Source: an uncultured Oscillospiraceae bacterium (lineage in GTDB: Bacteria; Bacillota; Clostridia; Oscillospirales; Oscillospiraceae). Taken from it: DNA of 12,527 bases. Of this stretch, positions 1 to 6,467 are shown one piece after another (position 1 is the first letter of the stretch; every line of letters starts with the position of its first letter). The position numbers and the translations under genes are program-made. The notes under the pieces were generated by a model. It made no database searches and was not told the DNA's origin. It saw only the letters and a program-made list of their open reading frames with translations. Location: contig CAJOFW010000100.1 in assembly GCA_905234005.1 (NCBI GenBank), forward strand, positions 1 to 12,527. The letters are read 5' to 3'.

Positions 1-40
1 GTTATACATTATTCATCACATAAAAGGAGAATACATCACT

Positions 41-1477
41 ATGCGTATGCGTGCCGAAGACAAAACGATGGAGAAGATCGTGGCTCTGTGCAAGAACCGC
101 GGCTTTGTCTTTGCCGGCTCCGAGATTTACGGCGGCCTCGCCAACTCCTGGGACTACGGCCCCCTCGGCGTTCTGATGAAGCGGAACGTCAAGGACGCCT
201 GGTGGAAGAAATTCGTGCAGGAGTCCCCGTACAACGTCGGCCTGGACGCCGGCATCCTGATGAATCCCCGCGTATGGGAGGCGTCCGGCCACGTCTCGAA
301 CTTCAACGACCCCCTGATCGACTGCAAGGGCTGCAAGCGCCGCCACCGCGCCGACAAGCTCATCGAGGAATGGGCGCTTGAGACCGGCGTCGAGACGAAC
401 GTCGAGGCCATGACGAACGACGAGATGGTCGCCTACATCCGCGAGAAGAGCATCCCCTGCCCGGGCTGCGGCGCGTGCGATTTCTCCGACATCAAGAAGT
501 TCAACCTCATGTTCAAGACCCATCAGGGCGTCACGCAGGAGAGCGGCACGGACGTATACCTGCGCCCCGAGACGGCGCAGGGCATTTTCGTCGACTACAA
601 GAGCGTGCTGCGCACCACGCGCAAGAAGATCCCGTTCGGCATCTGCCAGATCGGCAAGTCCTTCCGCAACGAGATCACGCCGGGCAACTTCACGTTCCGC
701 ATCCTCGAATTCGAGCAGATGGAGCTTGAATTCTTCTGCGAGCCGGGCACCGACCTCGAGTGGTTCCAGTATTGGCGCACGTTCTGCCACGAGTGGCTGC
801 TCGGCCTCGGCATGACGGACGAGTACCTCCGCCTGCGCGATCACTCCCCCGAGGAGCTGAGCTTCTACTCCAAGGCCACGACGGACTTCGAGTATCTCTT
901 CCCGTTCGGCTGGGGCGAGCTTTGGGGCATCGCCGACCGCACCGATTACGACCTCACCCAGCACCAGACCTTCTCCGGCGAGAAGATGGAGTACAAGGAG
1001 GAGGGCACGGTCACGCCGTACATCCCCTACGTCATCGAGCCGTCCCTCGGCGCCGACCGCGCCATGCTGGCGTTCCTTGTGGACGCTTACGACGAGGAGC
1101 AGGTCGGCGTGGACAAGAAGGGCAACCCCGATATCCGCGTGGTGCTGCATCTGCATCCGGCCCTCGCGCCGTACAAGGTCGCCGTGCTGCCGCTGTCGAA
1201 GAAGGAGGTTCTGACCGGCCCCGCGAAGGAGCTTTACGCCGAGCTGTCGAAGCAGTTCTCCTGCGACTACGACGAGACCGGCTCCATCGGCAAGCGCTAC
1301 CGCCGCGAGGACGAGATCGGCACGCCGTTCTGCGTGACGTTCGACTTCCAGACCGTCGGCGACGACACGATCGAGGCCGACCACTGCGTCACCGTCCGCG
1401 AGCGCGACTCGATGGAGCAGGTGCGCATCCCCATCGGCGAGGTTGCCGCGTACATCGCCGAGCGGGTGAAGTACTGA
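41..1477 (+). CDS. glyS: Glycyl-tRNA synthetase, single-chain dimeric type
   Basis: Charges tRNA-Gly with glycine in the cytoplasm. The 478-aa product has the class II synthetase core: motif 2 around FRNEITPGNFTFRILEFEQ (about residues 208-226) and motif 3 EPSLGADR (333-340). Cysteine pairs C95/C98 and C140/C143 lie where the insertion domain of this family binds zinc. The C-terminal third (from about residue 365, RVVLHLHPALAPYKVAVLPL) is the anticodon-binding domain, ending in the GTPFCVTFD...TVRERDSMEQ region typical of the family. Length fits the alpha2 enzyme, not the two-gene alpha2beta2 GlyQ/GlyS form. The ATG at 41 is chosen because AGGAG at 25-29 lies 11 nt upstream; ATGs at 47 and 68 are less well spaced. 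Any T-box leader or promoter would lie before the window. A small membrane protein follows 1 nt after the stop. Confidence 0.97.
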   Translation: MRMRAEDKTMEKIVALCKNRGFVFAGSEIYGGLANSWDYGPLGVLMKRNVKDAWWKKFVQESPYNVGLDAGILMNPRVWEASGHVSNFNDPLIDCKGCKRRHRADKLIEEWALETGVETNVEAMTNDEMVAYIREKSIPCPGCGACDFSDIKKFNLMFKTHQGVTQESGTDVYLRPETAQGIFVDYKSVLRTTRKKIPFGICQIGKSFRNEITPGNFTFRILEFEQMELEFFCEPGTDLEWFQYWRTFCHEWLLGLGMTDEYLRLRDHSPEELSFYSKATTDFEYLFPFGWGELWGIADRTDYDLTQHQTFSGEKMEYKEEGTVTPYIPYVIEPSLGADRAMLAFLVDAYDEEQVGVDKKGNPDIRVVLHLHPALAPYKVAVLPLSKKEVLTGPAKELYAELSKQFSCDYDETGSIGKRYRREDEIGTPFCVTFDFQTVGDDTIEADHCVTVRERDSMEQVRIPIGEVAAYIAERVKY

Positions 1478-1478
1478 T

Positions 1479-1856
1479 TTGGACGAAAACAGACCCGTAC
1501 AGCCCGCGCCGCGTGAGACGGCGGGCCAGCAGTTTGTAAAACGCATACGGCCCGCCGGGTGCGTGCTGTTTCTCGCGCTCGCGGTGCTGGTGACGGCGAT
1601 CTGCCTGACGAGCGGCCGCAGCCCGATCCCCGGCTACACGCCGCCGGAGACGACGGAATACTACGCCGCCCACCCCGACGCGCTGGTAAAGGAGCTGGAG
1701 GAAAACGTATTCCCCGCCCTCCCCGACTACGCAATGACCGCCGCCGTCGCCGCCGACGGCGTGACGGTGACGATAGACGCATCCGACTTCGTCGTAGGAA
1801 GAGCCGCGATACTGCGGTACTTTGACGGGGATTTGATCACGTTTGTTGAAGGATAA
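1479..1856 (+). CDS. Small single-pass membrane protein of unknown function
   Basis: Unrecognised 125-aa protein. It has a charged N-terminus (residues 1-25, ending KRIRP), one hydrophobic helix at about 27-45 (CVLFLALAVLVTAICL), a proline-rich linker (SPIPGYTPPETTE) and a C-terminal domain of about 65 residues that is probably extracytoplasmic. There is no lipobox and no catalytic motif I can name. The start is TTG at 1479, one base after the glyS stop, with GGGTGA at 1464-1469 spaced 9 nt upstream; no ATG exists earlier in the frame. The tight junction implies co-transcription and coupling with glyS, but no functional link is evident. GC-rich third positions match its neighbours, so it looks native. 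A strong hairpin follows 19 nt after the stop. The call as a real gene is fairly secure; the function is open. Confidence 0.75.
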   Translation: MDENRPVQPAPRETAGQQFVKRIRPAGCVLFLALAVLVTAICLTSGRSPIPGYTPPETTEYYAAHPDALVKELEENVFPALPDYAMTAAVAADGVTVTIDASDFVVGRAAILRYFDGDLITFVEG

Positions 1857-1875
1857 GAATATATACAAGCATACA

Positions 1876-1910
1876 AACAGGAAGCGCCGGACGACCCGGC
1901 GCTTCCTGTT
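1876..1910. terminator. Perfect 15-bp hairpin between convergent genes, probable bidirectional terminator
   Basis: The arms 1876-1890 and 1896-1910 are exact reverse complements (15 bp, GC-rich core GGAAGCGCCGG) around a 5-nt loop. The hairpin sits between the end of the plus-strand membrane gene (1856) and the stop of the minus-strand 50-aa ORF (1915), so it can stop transcription from both sides. T-runs are modest: TTATTT after a short gap on the plus side and TTTGTATGCTT on the minus side. Confidence 0.8.
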
Positions 1911-1914
1911 CGCG

Positions 1915-2067
1915 TTATTTGCTCTGCAGCATCAGCCACATGGTATAATCCGTGAAACCGTCGATGACCGGCGTGAATGTTACGGTTGTCGAGGACAGGG
2001 TTCTGTATACCTTCAGGAATTTGATGTTGTCAGCGGGGGGTATTCCCTTGTCCGGGATATGTTCCAT
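1915..2067 (-). CDS. 50-aa hypothetical protein, second gene of the islet
   Basis: I found this short ORF by reading the minus strand. It runs from ATG at 2067 to TAA at 1915-1917 and encodes 50 residues beginning MEHIPDKGIPPADNIKFLKV and ending DYTMWLMLQSK. Support for it being real: a strong ribosome binding site (AAGGGAGAAG, about 2071-2080 read on the minus strand) correctly spaced from the ATG, a position 28 bp downstream of the 295-aa gene on the same strand, and a perfect terminator hairpin starting 4 bp after its stop. There is no signal peptide or clear TM helix; the middle is rich in Thr, Val and Phe and looks beta-prone. No family is recognised. It is probably co-transcribed with the membrane coiled-coil gene and could be a partner of it. 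Confidence 0.6.
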   Translation of the reverse strand: MEHIPDKGIPPADNIKFLKVYRTLSSTTVTFTPVIDGFTDYTMWLMLQSK

Positions 2068-2095
2068 AGCGCTTCTCCCTTCTGTCGCGGTTCAA

Positions 2096-2983
2096 TCATC
2101 GCAGCGAGTTGAGATAGTAGAACCAGTTCGCGTAGGCGGTGTTCCGTTCGGTGAGCTGGCTGTAATACGCGGCCGCCTCCGTGTTCGCCTCGATTTTCCG
2201 CATGTGCCGTATCTGCTGATCCGCCGCGTCGGAGAGCCGGGCGATCTGGCGCGTGCAGTCGCCGAGCATATTGGCGAGCATGTACTGATTCGACTGAATC
2301 CGGTCGAGACGGGTGATGATGTCGTCCAGCTTTGTGATGATCAGATTCAGGCGTATCTCGTTTTCGTAAATGTTGTAAGCGCCCTCGTGCCCCTCCAGCG
2401 TCGTGCAACGGCCGGACTCGAAGTATTCGCAGAACATCGTGATCGGCACAAGGCCCCGGTATTTTGCGTATACGACGTTCGTGTTGTAGTAGGCGTTCAG
2501 CGTGGACTGAACCTGATTGAATAGCGTTGTGACATGGTTCATCTCGGCTTGAATTAAAGGCACTCGTCGATTCGCGATTTGAATGATACGCTCATTCTCT
2601 GCTGTTCGCTTTTCATTTACCCGCTGGGTTTTCTCCTCTGCTTTTTTTCTTTCGGAAGCATAGGAAGCGGTGTCGATCAAAATACAAGTTATTATGCATA
2701 AAATTGGGAAAACAAACATGAAAAGACTGATCTCGAAACCATTGAACAGAAATATAAAAATGTCAACAATAAACCCGATAAACAAACCTATAGACAAAGA
2801 GGCCATATAGCCATCATCCTTTGGGCTTTTATTCGGAAGTATCGGATTCAACCTTGGATTTTGCGCCGCCTTCAAATCTGCCTCCAGCTCCCCGTAATAC
2901 TGCCGCAGCTCGTACAGATCCAGCTCCATATCCCGCGTGTTTTGCAGGTATTGCAGGGTGTCTCTTGGTGCAAGGGTGTTCAT
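2096..2983 (-). CDS. Two-TM coiled-coil membrane protein of unknown function
   Basis: A 295-aa protein. Residues 1-42 are a charged helical segment; a Pro/Asn-rich linker follows (43-57). Two hydrophobic helices at about 60-80 and 84-104 form a hairpin. The rest (about 107-270) is predicted cytoplasmic and helix-rich, with a coiled coil at about 107-165 (ERKKAEEKTQRVNEKR...) and another at about 208-265 (NEIRLNLIITKLDDIITRLD). Between them lies a motif-like block, YRGLVPITMFCEYFESGRCT followed by LEGHEGAYNIYENEIR, which I recall from uncharacterised clostridial proteins; I cannot verify that here. No enzyme motif is seen. The ATG at 2983 has AGGGAG spaced 11 nt upstream and a strong promoter beyond that. 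The part encoding the TM region (about 2560-2830) is much more AT-rich than the flanks, suggesting acquisition. Divergent from an Xre-type regulator, which probably controls it. Confidence 0.85.
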   Translation of the reverse strand: MNTLAPRDTLQYLQNTRDMELDLYELRQYYGELEADLKAAQNPRLNPILPNKSPKDDGYMASLSIGLFIGFIVDIFIFLFNGFEISLFMFVFPILCIITCILIDTASYASERKKAEEKTQRVNEKRTAENERIIQIANRRVPLIQAEMNHVTTLFNQVQSTLNAYYNTNVVYAKYRGLVPITMFCEYFESGRCTTLEGHEGAYNIYENEIRLNLIITKLDDIITRLDRIQSNQYMLANMLGDCTRQIARLSDAADQQIRHMRKIEANTEAAAYYSQLTERNTAYANWFYYLNSLR

Positions 2984-3015
2984 GCGTTTTCTCTCTCCCT
3001 TCAGATGACATACAA

Positions 3016-3057
3016 TAACCGATATTGGTTAATATGATTATATACCATATTCGGTTA
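3016..3057. promoter_or_regulatory. Inverted repeat, likely operator for the divergent Xre regulator
   Basis: Arm 3016-3028 (TAACCGATATTGG) and arm 3045-3057 (CCATATTCGGTTA) are imperfect inverted copies, sharing TAACCGA and then a slightly shifted ATATGG-like half. The left arm extends into a near-palindrome at 3017-3030 (AACCGATATTGGTT). One arm lies between -35 and -10 of the minus promoter, the other just downstream of its start point, so a bound dimer pair would block transcription. A TATGAT at 3033-3038 could be a plus-strand -10 for the regulator itself, although no good -35 accompanies it. Binding by the adjacent Xre protein is inference. Confidence 0.5.
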
Positions 3058-3065
3058 ACATTCAA
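3037..3065 (-). promoter_or_regulatory. Sigma70-type promoter of the membrane coiled-coil gene
   Basis: Read on the minus strand: -35 TTGAAT (3060-3065), a 17-bp spacer, and a perfect -10 TATAAT (3037-3042). Transcription would start near 3030, giving a leader of about 47 nt before the ATG at 2983. An operator-like repeat arm occupies the spacer. Confidence 0.75.
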
Positions 3066-3088
3066 GCAGAAAGTGAGGCTTGGATGGT

Positions 3089-3307
3089 ATGATTTCATTT
3101 GACCGGCTCTGGGAGGTCATGAAGGACAGGGGCATATCGCAGTACGCGCTGATTCACCGCTATCACGTCAGTCCGGGACAGATCACGCGGCTCAAGCGCA
3201 ACGAGAGCGTCAGCACGCACACGGTCGAAATGTTCTGTAAAATCCTGCGCTGTCAGGTCGGCGATATCATGGAATACATCGAGGACGAGACGGAAGACCG
3301 CCCCTGA
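3089..3307 (+). CDS. Xre/Cro-type helix-turn-helix regulator, small single-domain
   Basis: A 72-aa DNA-binding protein made up almost only of a Cro/C1-type HTH domain (about residues 5-62). Helices 2-3 correspond to GISQYALIHRYHVSPGQITR (15-34), followed by LKRNESVSTHTVEMFCKIL and the typical end VGDIMEYIEDE. This is the YozG-like small Xre subfamily. The frame is open from a TTG at 3080, but GAGG at 3075-3078 would leave only 1 nt before it, whereas ATG at 3089 is 10 nt away and gives the usual family start (MISFDRLWEVM), so ATG 3089 is used. Divergently arranged with the 295-aa membrane protein across about 105 bp carrying an inverted repeat, it is most simply the local repressor. Its stop codon lies inside the following terminator stem. 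Confidence 0.9.
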   Translation: MISFDRLWEVMKDRGISQYALIHRYHVSPGQITRLKRNESVSTHTVEMFCKILRCQVGDIMEYIEDETEDRP

Positions 3308-3349
3308 GCCGCATCCTTTGCGCGGTTCGGGGGCGGGGTTCATTTTTTT
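3298..3349 (+). terminator. Rho-independent terminator of the Xre gene
   Basis: A 15-bp stem (3298-3312 with 3322-3336, two G-T wobbles, otherwise Watson-Crick) closes a 9-nt loop. It is followed by GGTTCA and seven Ts at 3343-3349. The stop codon of the Xre gene (3305-3307) is within the left arm. It separates this gene from the next plus-strand unit. Confidence 0.88.
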
Positions 3350-3350
3350 C

Positions 3351-3379
3351 TTGCATCCGCGGAGGTTTTGCTTTATTAT
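3351..3379 (+). promoter_or_regulatory. Sigma70-type promoter for the molbindin-asnS unit
   Basis: The -35 TTGCAT (3351-3356), an exact 17-bp spacer and -10 TATTAT (3374-3379) begin immediately after the T-run of the preceding terminator. The start point would be near 3386, leaving a leader of about 95 nt before the molbindin ATG. Confidence 0.65.
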
Positions 3380-3407
3380 AGGTGGAAGGGATTTCCGCGG
3401 ACGAGGA

Positions 3408-3447
3408 CGCGGGGTCGTTTGACGGGCATTGCTTTGCCGTCCCCGCG
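3408..3447 (+). promoter_or_regulatory. Stable stem-loop in the molbindin 5' leader
   Basis: The outer arms CGCGGGG (3408-3414) and CCCCGCG (3441-3447) are complementary. Inside them GACGGGCA (3421-3428) pairs with TGCCGTC (3435-3441) with one bulge; the two stems compete for one C. The structure ends 16 nt before the AAGGAGG ribosome binding site. No known riboswitch class is recognised, so a regulatory role is only a possibility. Confidence 0.35.
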
Positions 3448-3479
3448 CGGGACGGATTCGAATAAGGAGGAACAATATC

Positions 3480-3899
3480 ATGAAGCTCAGCGCCAGAAAT
3501 CAGCTTGCCGGTACGGTTACAAATATAAACGAGGGCGCGGTGAACGGGATCGTGACGATCGACGTAAACGGCACGCCCGTCAGCGCCACGATCTCGATGG
3601 CGTCCATTCGGGAGCTTGGCCTTGCGCCGGGGAAGGCCGCTTACGCGGTCATCAAGGCCACCGAGGTCATGGTCGGACGCGGGGAGCACCTCTGCCTGAG
3701 CGCCCGGAACCAGTTCCCGGGCAAGGTCGTGAACGTCGAACGCGGCGCGGTCAATTCGATCGTGAAGCTCGACGTCCTCGGCGGGAACACGATCTCCGCG
3801 ACGATCTCGAACGCCGCCGTGGACGAGCTGGGCCTCGCCGCCGGCGAGGACGCGCTGGCCGTCATCAAGGCCACCAGCGTGATGGTCGGCGTCGACTGA
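3480..3899 (+). CDS. Molbindin: tandem Mop/TOBE-domain molybdate-binding protein
   Basis: A 139-aa cytoplasmic protein made of two consecutive Mop (TOBE) domains. Each opens with LSARNQ(L/F)xGxV and closes with VIKAT(E/S)VMVG: domain 1 covers about residues 3-67 and domain 2 about 73-137. Mop domains bind molybdate or tungstate oxyanions and store or buffer them for molybdenum-cofactor enzymes; tandem forms such as ModG are known. No transporter or DNA-binding part is attached, so it is a free-standing binding protein, not ModC or ModE. The frame is open further upstream (to 3429), but ATG at 3480 is preceded by a perfect AAGGAGG (3464-3470) at 9-nt spacing and begins exactly at the domain start. 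No molybdenum uptake or cofactor genes are in the window. asnS follows 51 bp later. Confidence 0.93.
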   Translation: MKLSARNQLAGTVTNINEGAVNGIVTIDVNGTPVSATISMASIRELGLAPGKAAYAVIKATEVMVGRGEHLCLSARNQFPGKVVNVERGAVNSIVKLDVLGGNTISATISNAAVDELGLAAGEDALAVIKATSVMVGVD

Positions 3900-3950
3900 A
3901 AGCACACCCCCGAACCGCAACACCACTATTTTATACAGGAGGCGCGTAAT

Positions 3951-5348
<1,398 letters not shown>

Positions 5349-5445
5349 TACTGTTCTCCGATTAAAAGCTTCGTCTCGTTACCGGGCGCAAAGCCTTGGA
5401 AACGCTGTCTTTTCGAAGCGAATACAAAGTTCTTTTTGATACTTT
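5349..5445. repeat. Intergenic repeat, copy 1
   Basis: This 97-bp segment, containing GATTAAAAGCTTCGTCTCGT, CAAAGCCTTGGAAACGCTGT and GAATACAAAGTTCTTTTTGA, matches 6351-6447 in the same orientation with 6 mismatches and no gaps (about 94%). It starts directly after the asnS stop. No transposase or flanking inverted repeats are seen, so it is a non-autonomous dispersed repeat. I associate similar sequence with many intergenic sites in gut Clostridia, from memory only. On the minus strand all of it is open in two frames. The rest of the gap to mntP (5446-5537) holds no promoter or riboswitch I can support. Confidence 0.9.
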
Positions 5446-5537
5446 GAGCATCATTTTTCCTCTCCGGAAGAAGAGACGCAGCAAATAATTCTTCACGTCG
5501 AAGCGAATGCCATGATGAAGGGAACGTGTAACGTCCT

Positions 5538-6131
5538 GTGAGCTGGGATTTTCTCTTTTTTGCCAACAGCGCGCTGCTCGGCGCCGGGCTTGCGATGGAC
5601 GCGTTCTCCGTGTCCCTCGCGAACGGCCTCGCCGAGCCGGATATGCGTCCCGGACGCATGTGCGCCATCGCGGGGGTATACGCCCTGTTTCAGATCGCCA
5701 TGCCGCTGCTCGGCTGGCTGTGCGTGCATACGGTCGTGGCGGCGTTTGGCGCGGTCGAACGGTTTATTCCGTGGATCGCGCTGGTTCTGCTTGTGTACAT
5801 CGGCGGGAAGATGCTCCGGGACGGCCTGTCCCGCGACAGCGCCGACGCGGAGAAGCCGGCGGCGAGGCTCACGCCCGGCGTTCTGATCGTGCAGGGCGTC
5901 GCGACGAGCATCGACGCGCTGTCCGTCGGGTTCACGATCGCGTCGTATCCCGCCGTCATGGCGGCGGCGAGCGCCGCCGTCATCGGCGCGGTGACGTTCG
6001 GACTTTGTATGATCGCCCTCGCCGTCGGGCGGCGGTTCGGCACACGCCTCGCCGACAAGGCCACGATCGTGGGCGGTCTCATCCTGATCGCCATCGGCCT
6101 CGAGATATTCCTGCGGGGCATGCTGGGATAA
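5538..6131 (+). CDS. mntP: MntP-family manganese efflux pump
   Basis: A 197-aa inner-membrane protein with six likely TM helices. It has the internal duplication typical of MntP: AMDAFSVSLANG at residues 19-30 in the first half and ATSIDALSVGFTIA at 122-135 in the second. The paired aspartates D21 and D126 fall at the conserved positions of the family, which exports Mn(II) to prevent toxicity. Length is close to the usual 180-200 aa. The start is GTG at 5538: an in-frame stop at 5529-5531 rules out anything upstream, and a later start would lose the first helix. The only ribosome binding site is AAGGGA at 5518-5523, rather far (14 nt), so translation may be modest. No yybP-ykoY manganese riboswitch is recognisable upstream. 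It is a single gene flanked by two direct repeat copies and followed by a hairpin. Confidence 0.93.
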   Translation: MSWDFLFFANSALLGAGLAMDAFSVSLANGLAEPDMRPGRMCAIAGVYALFQIAMPLLGWLCVHTVVAAFGAVERFIPWIALVLLVYIGGKMLRDGLSRDSADAEKPAARLTPGVLIVQGVATSIDALSVGFTIASYPAVMAAASAAVIGAVTFGLCMIALAVGRRFGTRLADKATIVGGLILIAIGLEIFLRGMLG

Positions 6132-6160
6132 TCCGCGGGTGCCGAACCGTTATAAAGAAA

Positions 6161-6191
6161 GACCCCGGAACGCTGCTTTCGTTCCGGGGTC
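6161..6191. terminator. Hairpin terminator after mntP, probably bidirectional
   Basis: A perfect 12-bp stem (6161-6172 with 6180-6191, GACCCCGGAACG and its complement) with a 7-nt loop lies 29 bp after the mntP stop. On the plus strand it is followed by a weak T-stretch (TCCCTTAT). On the minus strand it is followed by TTTCTTTATAA, so it could also end the operon arriving from the right. Confidence 0.75.
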
Positions 6192-6350
6192 TCCCTTATG
6201 GATTGAGGACAAAATGAAAAAGATGAAACTGGCTCTTGCAAGAATTATGATAGCAAACGAGTGTTACAAAAGAAAGGGCGGGTTTGTTGCGAAAATATTA
6301 AATTCTGTGAAAAATTTGTTCTTGCAGAGCCGGCGGACGCGTCGACCTCA
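6192..6350. other. AT-rich stretch with no confident gene
   Basis: Base composition drops sharply compared with the flanking genes. On the plus strand a 75-codon frame opens at ATG 6214 behind GAGG (MKKMKLALARIMIANECYKR...). It runs through the repeat and stops within it at 6439-6441, its last two-fifths being repeat sequence, so I do not call it a gene. The minus-strand frame is also open. It may be an extended or decayed part of the repeat element that follows, or a gene remnant. Confidence 0.5.
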
Positions 6351-6447
6351 TACTGCTCCACGATTAAAAGCTTCGTCTCGTTACCGGGCACAAAGCCTTG
6401 GAAACGCTGTCTTTTTGGAGCGAATACAAAGTTCTTTTTGATACTTT
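6351..6447. repeat. Intergenic repeat, copy 2
   Basis: Direct copy of 5349-5445 at an offset of exactly 1002 bp; 6 of 97 positions differ. The differences cluster in the first ten bases, at G/A within ACCGGGC(G/A)CAAAG, and in a short stretch after CTGTCTTTT. Unlike copy 1 it runs directly into a 13-bp hairpin at its right end. Confidence 0.9.
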
Positions 6448-6467
6448 TTCTTTCAAGAAAAAGTATC
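6440..6467. repeat. Perfect AT-rich hairpin at the 3' end of the GNAT gene
   Basis: GATACTTTTTCTT (6440-6452) and AAGAAAAAGTATC (6455-6467) are exact inverted repeats separated by 2 nt. The right arm overlaps the GNAT stop codon (6466-6468) and the left arm overlaps the end of repeat copy 2. Neither side carries a proper T-run after the stem, so it is a poor intrinsic terminator; it may be the structured edge of the repeat element or protect the 3' end of the operon mRNA. Confidence 0.65.

Noticed and set aside
1..40. T-box leader for glyS
   Set aside because: Only 40 bp precede the gene; no T-box sequence or antiterminator is visible, and any leader would lie outside the window.
2..1546. 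514-codon open frame on the minus strand opposite glyS
   Set aside because: Composition is a shadow of GC-rich codon bias (runs of Ala, Val, Leu, Arg, Asp), no family pattern, and it lies fully across a certain glyS gene.
1952..2524. 190-codon plus-strand frame across the 295-aa and 50-aa genes
   Set aside because: Lacks a ribosome binding site at its start and competes with a minus-strand gene that has promoter, ribosome binding site and TM pattern.
5349..5537. Possible yybP-ykoY manganese riboswitch before mntP
   Set aside because: The region is mostly the dispersed repeat; I could not find the conserved loops of that riboswitch.
6214..6441. 75-codon plus-strand ORF starting MKKMKLALARIMIANECYKR
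   Set aside because: Has a GAGG upstream, but its last two-fifths are repeat copy 2 and it stops inside it; basic, low-information tail. Not supportable as a gene.
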